In this document: positions 24,390 to 31,500 of the stretch, one piece after another
Position numbering within the stretch: the first letter of the stretch is position 1
Layout: each line of letters begins with the position of its first letter
NCBI GenBank assembly: GCA_934693135.1
Contig: CAKUVA010000019.1
Span: 1 to 38,196, forward strand
Length of the DNA stretch: 38,196 bases
From: an uncultured Bacteroidales bacterium
GTDB lineage: Bacteria; Bacteroidota; Bacteroidia; Bacteroidales; UBA932
Direction of reading: 5' to 3'
Notes under the pieces: generated by a model
Told to the model about the DNA's origin: nothing
What the model saw: the letters and a program-made list of their open reading frames with translations, nothing else
The model's database searches: none
Program-made: the position numbers and the translations under genes

Positions 24390-25412
24390 TTAAATCTCTT
24401 CATCATTGTTCCACCCTTGAGCTTTTATTGGTAACTCTGCACCTTCTGGTGTCACCAAAACAGCACCGACATCTTGTTTAGCTAAATGCCCAATTATAGA
24501 AAATGTCTGAAAATCGTGTCTGAATGTTTCGTATTTTGACATAGGAATGACGAACAAAAGCCGAAAGTCATCGCCACCATTCATAGCTGCAGATATTGGA
24601 TCAATATCGAGAACTTTACCTGCTTCGAAAGAATTTCCCTCGAAAGGAATCTTGTCTGTATATATCTTAACTCCGAGTTTACTATCCTGTGCGAGTCTCC
24701 TTGTTGCATCACCAAGACCTCTGTTTACAAGATATCCGAATGGAGGTACAATACCGCTATCATTCAGCTGACCGACAATTTCTGGGTTTATTTCTGGTTT
24801 AAGATATGCTCCAACGAGCATGCGATATTTCTCCAAATCAGGTTGGCCCTTCATATTACCTTCTTTTTCGAATTTCCTTTTTTCCTTTTCAAGCAGGCTC
24901 ATACCTAAAAATGCCGCTCCGACATTCCCAGAAATGCATACAAGGTCCTTACTCTGTGCAGATTTTCGATTCTCAGAGACTTCGGGAGAGGTAATACCTG
25001 TTGTAACTATACTGATAGCTAAACCATTACGTGATGGTATCAAATCTAAGTCAGCTTTGGTGATATGATGATCTGATGCGGCAGAACAGATTCCTTCCCA
25101 TAATTCGCTTATTTGAGGAAAATCAAGCTTAGCGGAAATGCCGAGTCTGATAGAAATTGAACATGGCCGTGCAAGAGATGCGTACAATTCTCCCACGGTT
25201 CCAACCACACACTTATATCCGAGGTGTTTGAGAGGAAAGTATGTTAAATCAAAGTCAATCCCCTCGAGCCACATTCTTGATGCTGTCCTGATAACAGAAC
25301 CCTTTTCTCCTCCGAGAAAAGAAGTGCCATCGCTCTGTTTGAAATCAGAGTTATCAAATAGCATCTTTATAGCCTCTATTTTGCCTATGTCGCTGAAATT
25401 CTTCTTTTCCAT
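24390..25412 (-). CDS. ThiL-like (AIR synthase-fold) protein lacking kinase motifs
   Basis: The 340-residue protein (start chosen at MEKKNFSD; an upstream in-frame ATG at 25439 adds nine unlikely residues) aligns by eye along its whole length with Bacteroidales thiamine-monophosphate kinase. Shared landmarks are LEGIDFDLTYFPLKHLGYK, LAISIVTTGI, GNVGAAFLGMSLLEKEK, LKPE, GIVP, MNGGDDFRLLFVIP, IGHLAKQ and KAQGWN. The catalytic and metal motifs are gone. GDDAAV is GGEKGSV, TTD before the EG-HFD motif is TAS, the VGGDTT loop reads KADLDLIPS, and MDISDGL reads LVNRGLG. It is therefore probably not a working kinase. It is cotranscribed with the DUF4923 gene and may have a structural or regulatory role. 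Confidence 0.8.
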   Translation of the reverse strand: MEKKNFSDIGKIEAIKMLFDNSDFKQSDGTSFLGGEKGSVIRTASRMWLEGIDFDLTYFPLKHLGYKCVVGTVGELYASLARPCSISIRLGISAKLDFPQISELWEGICSAASDHHITKADLDLIPSRNGLAISIVTTGITSPEVSENRKSAQSKDLVCISGNVGAAFLGMSLLEKEKRKFEKEGNMKGQPDLEKYRMLVGAYLKPEINPEIVGQLNDSGIVPPFGYLVNRGLGDATRRLAQDSKLGVKIYTDKIPFEGNSFEAGKVLDIDPISAAMNGGDDFRLLFVIPMSKYETFRHDFQTFSIIGHLAKQDVGAVLVTPEGAELPIKAQGWNNDEEI

Positions 25413-25444
25413 CTGATATTGCAGAATTATTATTATCAAATGTG

Positions 25445-25472
25445 CAAAAATAATATTTTATTTCTACATTTG
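25445..25472. promoter_or_regulatory. Divergent promoter region for the ThiL-like gene and the 25500 gene
   Basis: Two TAnnTTTG matches lie back to back: TATTTTTG on the minus strand (25445-25452, toward the ThiL-like gene) and TACATTTG on the plus strand (25465-25472, 28 bases before ATG 25500). Neither has a convincing TTTG at the right distance. Confidence 0.38.
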
Positions 25473-25499
25473 AGAGATAAACATAACACAGCATAAGAC

Positions 25500-26348
25500 A
25501 TGACATTGAAAAAAGTACTTTTAGTTATTGCCACAGCTTTGACATTCATCCCAGGAGCATTTGCCGGCAATGATAAACCGGCTGAAATTACGGTCATATC
25601 ATACAATATAAGGATGGGGAGCGCCAAAGATGGTACTAATTCATGGGAATATCGTTATCCAGCATCAGCGATGATGATTGATGACCAAAAACCCGACATC
25701 TTCGGATTGCAGGAAGCCTTTGACTATCAAGTGAAATATATGGATGAGTATTGTAAAGGTTATAAATGTGTGGGAGTTGGCAGAGAAGATGGTAAGCATA
25801 AGGGGGAGCATATGTCTATTTTTTATAATACAAAGACAGTAAAACTTCTTAAATGGGGGACTTACTGGCTTTCAGAGACGCCAGAAGTCCCTTCGAAAGG
25901 CTGGGATGCTATGTGCATGAGAACTGCCACTTGGGCTCTTATGAAAGATAAGAAGAGCGGGAAAAAATTTTATTATGTGAATACACATCTTGATCATGTG
26001 GGTGTTGAAGCACGAAAAAAAGGACTTGAGCTGATTGTCAGCAGAATCAAAGATATGAATACTGAAGGCTATCCTATGATATTGACAGGAGACTTTAATA
26101 CCAAACCTTCCAATCACATTCTTGATGGTTTGAACTCCATGATGTCGAGTGCGAGGGAAACTGCCGTGAAGACCGATAATGGTGTAACATACAATGGATG
26201 GGGCAAGAAAGGAAAGAGCAAAATACTTGATTATATATATTATTCGGGATTCAGCGCATGTACCTTGTTTGAAGTGATAACAAAGCCGTACATGGATAGG
26301 ACATATATTTCTGACCATTTCCCGATAAAAGCAGTGCTTGTATTCTGA
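25500..26348 (+). CDS. Secreted endonuclease/exonuclease/phosphatase-family hydrolase
   Basis: The 282-residue protein has a signal peptide (MTLKKVLLVIATALTFIPGA, cleavage near AFAG) and a complete Mg-dependent EEP domain. Motifs in order are ISYNIRMG (metal/phosphate Asn36), FGLQEAFDYQ (catalytic Glu), YVNTHLDHVG (His), LTGDFNTKPSN (Asp/Asn) and the closing SDHFPIKA (Asp-His). In Bacteroidales, secreted proteins of this group are annotated as phosphodiesterases or phosphatases of unknown substrate; sugar-phosphate or phospholipid-type substrates are possible. Its stop overlaps the next ATG by one base, so it is coupled to the beta-lactamase-fold gene. Confidence 0.9.
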   Translation: MTLKKVLLVIATALTFIPGAFAGNDKPAEITVISYNIRMGSAKDGTNSWEYRYPASAMMIDDQKPDIFGLQEAFDYQVKYMDEYCKGYKCVGVGREDGKHKGEHMSIFYNTKTVKLLKWGTYWLSETPEVPSKGWDAMCMRTATWALMKDKKSGKKFYYVNTHLDHVGVEARKKGLELIVSRIKDMNTEGYPMILTGDFNTKPSNHILDGLNSMMSSARETAVKTDNGVTYNGWGKKGKSKILDYIYYSGFSACTLFEVITKPYMDRTYISDHFPIKAVLVF

Positions 26349-27571
26349 TGAAACTACGAGAGTTATTTGCTGTAGTCATCCTCATGGTAACTATAGCTTT
26401 TCCATCTTATGCGGGGAATCCTATGCGCCTTGTGGATAGTGTGGCAAATGGTGCGATTTCTTCTGGATTGATACCTGGAGCAGTCATTTCCGTAGTACAT
26501 AGCGGCAAGATAGTATACCTGAAAGCCTATGGAAACAAGTCTGTAGTCCCTGATACAGTCAAGATGACTGACGACGTTATCTTTGATCTTGCATCGTGCA
26601 GTAAGTGCGTTGGGACTACATTGTCTTTCATGCAACTTATCGAGCGAGGAAAGGTCAGATTACATGATCCGGTCAGCATGTATATTCCAAATTTTGGAAA
26701 ATGGATTCCAGATAGTGCTTCCATCGCGGCTGGAGTAAAACCAGTGGAGATTACTATTGAGCATCTTATGACTCACTCTTCTGGAATTGACCCTTATGTC
26801 AATGTTAACAGATATGTGAAAGAATATGGGGAGAATACACCTGATTCTTTGGTCAGATATATTGCCTTGAGAGCTGGACGTAACTTCAAACCTGGAACGA
26901 ATTTTATGTATAGTTGCTTGAATTTCATTACATTGCAGGCAATCTTGGAAAAAGTAACTGGAGAAAGACTTTGTGACTATGCCGAAAAGAATGTGTTTGC
27001 TCCACTTGGGTTAAAGCATACCATGTATATGGATAACACTTTCAGATATTCACAGACTAAGAAGTTTTGGAATACTTATCTGGATATTAGTAAGTTATGT
27101 GCCCCTACGGAAGTTCAGCCAAATGGTTTGCCGCTTTGTGCTGAAGTTCATGACCCTATAGCACGTCGCATAAATGGAGGTAATTCAGGCAATGCTGGAG
27201 TATTTTCTGACGCCAGAGATCTCAGTGTTATTTGTGCTGCAATAATGAATAATGGTATGTATATGGGGAACAGAATCTTATCTAAAGCTTCTGTAGAACT
27301 GATGTGCCGTGTGCCGAATGATATTGACCCTAAGGTTGGAAGAGCACTCGGATGGGATCATAATAGCTCGCATTCTGGGCCTCGTGGTGACTTATTTGAT
27401 CGGGATGAGACCATTTGCCATACAGGGTATACCGGCCCTTCCATAGTCATTGACATGAAAAATAGAACGGCAGTCATCATATTGACACATAGAGTTCATC
27501 CGAAAGATGAAGGTAGCCTTGCTCGTTTTCGCGCTGTAATAGCGAATATAGTGGCAGGAGCCTTCAACTAA
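26348..27571 (+). CDS. Class C beta-lactamase-fold serine hydrolase
   Basis: The 407-residue protein has a signal peptide (cleavage near SYAG, residues 20-23) and a beta-lactamase/DD-peptidase fold of the EstB/PBP4* type. The nucleophile motif SxxK is Ser83-Cys-Ser-Lys86, the second motif is Tyr188-Ser-Cys in FMYSCLNFITLQ, and the third is HTG in ICHTGYTGPS. Members act as esterases, D-amino peptidases or peptidoglycan hydrolases, and resistance to beta-lactams should not be inferred. It is coupled to the upstream EEP hydrolase. Its TAA stop is interleaved with the TAG stop of dnaE (3-base overlap), leaving no space for a terminator. Confidence 0.88.
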   Translation: MKLRELFAVVILMVTIAFPSYAGNPMRLVDSVANGAISSGLIPGAVISVVHSGKIVYLKAYGNKSVVPDTVKMTDDVIFDLASCSKCVGTTLSFMQLIERGKVRLHDPVSMYIPNFGKWIPDSASIAAGVKPVEITIEHLMTHSSGIDPYVNVNRYVKEYGENTPDSLVRYIALRAGRNFKPGTNFMYSCLNFITLQAILEKVTGERLCDYAEKNVFAPLGLKHTMYMDNTFRYSQTKKFWNTYLDISKLCAPTEVQPNGLPLCAEVHDPIARRINGGNSGNAGVFSDARDLSVICAAIMNNGMYMGNRILSKASVELMCRVPNDIDPKVGRALGWDHNSSHSGPRGDLFDRDETICHTGYTGPSIVIDMKNRTAVIILTHRVHPKDEGSLARFRAVIANIVAGAFN

Positions 27572-30500
27572 GCTAAGTTCTTCCTTACTACCTCGTATTT
27601 CAGACCTATATTCTTTATCTCAGAGATAAAATCAGCTGTGATAGCAACTTGGTATTTCTTGGATTGGAAATCTATTGTGTATTTTGTCTTGGGATCGTGC
27701 AGTACTATGCTGAATGGGATGTTTCCTTTGCTGCCTTTCACTGCTGAAAGCAGATGCTTGCGGAAATCAGCCGTGACCATAGGTGTACTTACTTTTACCA
27801 TGAAGCCTGACAACAAGGAATCACTGATGTTACCGAGAAGACTTATCTTCTTTACTCTGAACTTATAAGGGACATTCTTAGCTTTATCCTTTTCTTCCGA
27901 TTTGACGAAATAGGATTCTTTTATTTCACCTTCGATAAAGATAGCGGTGTGCTCGTTTAGATATGGCATGAATGTCTCGTAATCCTTTCCGAAAAGCGCC
28001 AACTCATATGTTCCACTGAAGTCTTCTATGACAGTTTTTGCAAATGGCTTTCCGCTTTTGGAAGTCTTAACTTCAGTGCTATTTATGAAACCTGCAATAT
28101 AAACTTTCTGTTGTTTGTGTTCACGTTCACACTCTGACACTAAGTCGTCAAGCTCTGCCAGCTTGCAACTTGTGAATGTGTCAAGTTCGAATTCATATCT
28201 TTTCAGAGGATGGTCTGACAAGTACATGCCAACCATGTCTTTTTCTTTCTTAAGTATTTCCAGAATATCAGGTTCAACTATTATTGCAGGCGGTTCAGGT
28301 TTCTCTGCCTTTAGTTCTTCTGCGTCCCCGAAAAGTGAAGCGGCATCATCCTCAGCGTTTTTTTTCGTTATGGCTGCATAATCCATTAGCTCATCTATAA
28401 ATTGTGCCCCATCTTTCCCTATAAGCATATATTTTGCACGCTCTATGCCGAAAGAGTCTAATGCGCCAGCATATACTAGAGATTCCATTGCCTTTCGGTT
28501 CACAATCCCTGACATACGTTCACAAAAATCGTAGATATCCTTAAACAAGCCGTTAGAGTTACGCTCCGCCACTATTGCATCCACGATATTTGCACCGAAT
28601 CCTTTCATTCCTCCCATACCAAAACGGATATCTCCGTTCTTGTTTACGGTGAAGTTTGATTCGCTCTCATTTACATCAGGATTCAACACACGTATCTTAT
28701 GCCTCTTGCAGTCTGCCATAATAGCCTGAATCTCAGTCATGTTGTTCTTATTCATGCTGAGGTTGGCAGCTTGGAATTCAGAAGGGTAGTGTGCTTTCAA
28801 CCATCCTGTCTGGTAGCTTACCCAAGCATAGCATGTTGCATGTGATTTGTTGAATGCATATGAAGCGAATTTTTCCCAGTCTTTCCATATTTTTTTCAGG
28901 ACTTCTTCCGGATGCCCATTCTTCTTTCCACCCTCGATAAACTCTCCGTAAAGGGACTGAAGAATATCTATCTTTTTCTTTCCCATGGCTTTACGGAGCT
29001 TATCGGCCTTGCCTTTAGAGAATCCTGCCACCTTTTGTGAGATAAGCATAACCTGCTCTTGGTAGACAGTTACCCCGTAAGTCTCCTTTAGAAACTCTTC
29101 CATTACAGGAAGGTCGTATGTGATAGGCTCTTCTCCTCTTTTCCTTGCAACGAAAGATGGAATGTAGTCCATAGGACCAGGACGATACAGCGCATTCATG
29201 GCGATAAGATCTTCGAAACGCTCCGGATGCAACTTTTGAAGCCATTCCATCATACCGGGAGACTCGAACTGGAATACGCTCTTAGTATCTCCATTCGAAT
29301 AAATCTCATAAGCCTTCGGATCATCAATAGGAATCTTTTCAATGTCAATGTCAATGCCAAAGCGTTTTTTGACCTCTGCAAGACAAATCTTTATGATAGA
29401 TAATGTCCGCAGTCCTAAAAAGTCCATCTTCAGCATACCTACATCCTCAATGAACGAGCCTTCGTATTGCGAAACCCATACTTTCTGGTCAGTGGCCTTG
29501 TCTACGCCAAGAGTGATGGGTATGTAGTCAGTAAGATTTCCGCGTCCGATGATCATCGCGCAAGCATGGATTCCCACTTGGCGTATGCATCCTTCCAGCT
29601 GAAGAGCATATTTCAATACCTCCTGAACCAATGGCGAGCCGTTCTCTAACTCGTTTTTCAATTCAGGAACATATTTTACGCAATTCTTCAGCGTAGGTTT
29701 CTTATCGACATCTTTCTTAACGACTTTGAATCTCTTTCCATCCTTCTCAATAACTTTTTCCCCATTTTCAGGTTCTTCTCCGTCCTTCAGCTCCACTTCA
29801 GAGGTTTCCGTGACAGTGATAGGCTTGTCAGGAATCATTTTCGTTAACCTGTTGGATTCATCCAATGGCAATCTGCTGATTCTCGCCACATCTTTTATTG
29901 CACCTTTGGCTGCCATAGTACCGAACGTTATGACATGAGACACATGGTCAACACCATAATGTTCCTGTACATATTGAATGACACGATAACGTCCATCATC
30001 ATCGAAGTCAACATCAATATCTGGCATTGAAACGCGTTCAGGATTTAAGAAACGCTCAAACAGCAAATCGTATTTGATAGGGTCAAGGTTTGTTATACCT
30101 AAGCAGTAAGCTACTGCAGAACCAGCGGCAGAGCCTCGCCCTGGCCCAACGGAAATTCCTTGTGAGCGAGCCGCTGCGATGTAATCCTGCACGATTAGGA
30201 AATAGTCAGGGAAACCCATCCTAGAGATGGTCTTTAGCTCGAAATCAAGTCTCTCTGCTGTCTCCTTGTTCAATGTATCCCCATATCGTTCCTGTGCGCC
30301 CTTGTAGCACAGATGGCAGAGAAAAGCGACTGAATAGCGGAATTCTTCACCTCGATCGTTGCCATTCTCGTCACACTTTCCTGCATCGATTACATCCTTA
30401 TATTTCTCCATCTGATTGTCAATATCAGCGAGGAACTCAGGGTCTATCTGGAACTTCGGAAGGACATGCCCTCGGTCAATGGAATAATGCTCTACCTTGT

Positions 30501-31329
30501 CGCATACTTCCAATGTATTGGATATTACTTCAGGATGGTCGGGGAACAATGCGGCCATTTCTTCTTCGCTTTTCAGGTACTCCTGTTGCGTGTAGCGAAG
30601 CCTATCAGGATCGTCTATAAAAGCATTAGTTGTCAGACAGATAAGCCTATCGTGTGCAGGGCCATCCTCTTTTCTTACAAAATGAGCGTCATTCGTGGCA
30701 ATGACTTTCACTCCATGTTTTTCTGCGAGATCGAAGATGACTTCGTCATACTCCTTTTCTTTTTCATATACTTCAAGTGATTGTCCCGGAACTTCTGTCT
30801 TGTGGAGCATGACTTCCAGATAGTAGTCGTCCTTGAATACACTCTTATGCCATTCTATGGCCTTTTCAGCACCTTCAATATCGCCAGCAAGAATAAGTCG
30901 CGGAATCTCACCTGCCATACAAGCTGAAGAACAAATGATATCCTCATGATATTTCTCCAAAACTTCATGAGACACTCTTGGACGGTAATACATTCCTTCC
31001 AAGTGCCCGGTGGAAACTATTTTCATGAGGTTTTTATATCCGTTATAGTTCTTAGCGAGTAGAATCAGATGGTAGTACCCGGCGTGAGCCTTATCTTTCA
31101 GCCTATGGTCGAATTTGGATACATAGATCTCGCATCCTATGATTGGCTTCACTGAAGGGTGCTTCGCAGCGAACTTGAAGAACTCCTTTACGCCATACAT
31201 GTTTCCATGGTCTGTTATTGCCAAACCGGGCATGCCTAACTCCTCTGCCCTGTTGAACAGATTCTCAATAGATGATTGGCCATCAAGTATGGAGTATTGC
31301 GTATGGACGTGCAAGTGAACGAAAGACAT
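27568..31329 (-). CDS. dnaE: DNA polymerase III alpha subunit
   Basis: The 1253-residue protein is the replicative polymerase catalytic subunit. The N-terminal PHP domain keeps its metal ligands (FVHLHVHT 3-10, TDHGNMYG 39-46, ATNDAHFV 211-218). In the palm, PGRGS is at 396-400 and MPDIDVDFDD at 435-444 carries catalytic Asp437 and Asp439. A fingers and beta-binding region follows, then an OB-fold domain with VYIAGFINSTEVKTSKSGKP and ELALFGKDYETF. The C-terminus is shorter than the E. coli tau-binding region but usual for Bacteroidetes. A lineage-type insertion with acidic and lysine-rich residues (about 510-560) lies before the segment DKKPTLKNCVKYVP. It converges with the beta-lactamase-fold gene. 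Confidence 0.97.
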   Translation of the reverse strand: MSFVHLHVHTQYSILDGQSSIENLFNRAEELGMPGLAITDHGNMYGVKEFFKFAAKHPSVKPIIGCEIYVSKFDHRLKDKAHAGYYHLILLAKNYNGYKNLMKIVSTGHLEGMYYRPRVSHEVLEKYHEDIICSSACMAGEIPRLILAGDIEGAEKAIEWHKSVFKDDYYLEVMLHKTEVPGQSLEVYEKEKEYDEVIFDLAEKHGVKVIATNDAHFVRKEDGPAHDRLICLTTNAFIDDPDRLRYTQQEYLKSEEEMAALFPDHPEVISNTLEVCDKVEHYSIDRGHVLPKFQIDPEFLADIDNQMEKYKDVIDAGKCDENGNDRGEEFRYSVAFLCHLCYKGAQERYGDTLNKETAERLDFELKTISRMGFPDYFLIVQDYIAAARSQGISVGPGRGSAAGSAVAYCLGITNLDPIKYDLLFERFLNPERVSMPDIDVDFDDDGRYRVIQYVQEHYGVDHVSHVITFGTMAAKGAIKDVARISRLPLDESNRLTKMIPDKPITVTETSEVELKDGEEPENGEKVIEKDGKRFKVVKKDVDKKPTLKNCVKYVPELKNELENGSPLVQEVLKYALQLEGCIRQVGIHACAMIIGRGNLTDYIPITLGVDKATDQKVWVSQYEGSFIEDVGMLKMDFLGLRTLSIIKICLAEVKKRFGIDIDIEKIPIDDPKAYEIYSNGDTKSVFQFESPGMMEWLQKLHPERFEDLIAMNALYRPGPMDYIPSFVARKRGEEPITYDLPVMEEFLKETYGVTVYQEQVMLISQKVAGFSKGKADKLRKAMGKKKIDILQSLYGEFIEGGKKNGHPEEVLKKIWKDWEKFASYAFNKSHATCYAWVSYQTGWLKAHYPSEFQAANLSMNKNNMTEIQAIMADCKRHKIRVLNPDVNESESNFTVNKNGDIRFGMGGMKGFGANIVDAIVAERNSNGLFKDIYDFCERMSGIVNRKAMESLVYAGALDSFGIERAKYMLIGKDGAQFIDELMDYAAITKKNAEDDAASLFGDAEELKAEKPEPPAIIVEPDILEILKKEKDMVGMYLSDHPLKRYEFELDTFTSCKLAELDDLVSECEREHKQQKVYIAGFINSTEVKTSKSGKPFAKTVIEDFSGTYELALFGKDYETFMPYLNEHTAIFIEGEIKESYFVKSEEKDKAKNVPYKFRVKKISLLGNISDSLLSGFMVKVSTPMVTADFRKHLLSAVKGSKGNIPFSIVLHDPKTKYTIDFQSKKYQVAITADFISEIKNIGLKYEVVRKNLA

Positions 31330-31352
31330 GACTTTACTTTTTAAACGGACGA

Positions 31353-31360
31353 CAAAGTTA
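31353..31360 (-). promoter_or_regulatory. Candidate -7 element for dnaE
   Basis: On the minus strand TAACTTTG is an exact TAnnTTTG match, 23 bases before the dnaE ATG. A clean -33 TTTG was not found. Confidence 0.42.
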
Positions 31361-31466
31361 ACAGATAAAAACGAAATAGCCTTACAGAAATCGTCAAGTA
31401 TGTGTCGAAATCATAAGGTTAAGTCAAATTAGTCATTGAAGGTATTAGATATTTGAGAACAATATT

Positions 31467-31474
31467 TATATTTG
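31467..31474 (+). promoter_or_regulatory. Candidate -7 element for the Ton-receptor operon
   Basis: TATATTTG is an exact TAnnTTTG match, 26 bases before ATG 31501. A TTTG at 31452-31455 is too close to serve as the -33 element, so another factor may help. Confidence 0.4.
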
Positions 31475-31500
31475 TAAGTAACTCAAAATAGTGAAAGCCG

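Noticed and set aside
26348..27571. Calling this gene an antibiotic-resistance beta-lactamase
   Set aside because: Fold and SxxK/YxC/HTG motifs are shared by esterases and peptidases. Its coupling to an EEP hydrolase and divergence from AmpC-type enzymes give no support for resistance.
28009..28020. A further TGTTCCAC half-site in dnaE
   Set aside because: Only one half of the parS palindrome is present; the other half does not match, so it is not counted as a site.
31330..31500. A small RNA or riboswitch in the dnaE/Ton-operon gap
   Set aside because: No conserved fold, strong hairpin or known riboswitch core was seen, only two candidate -7 elements pointing outward.
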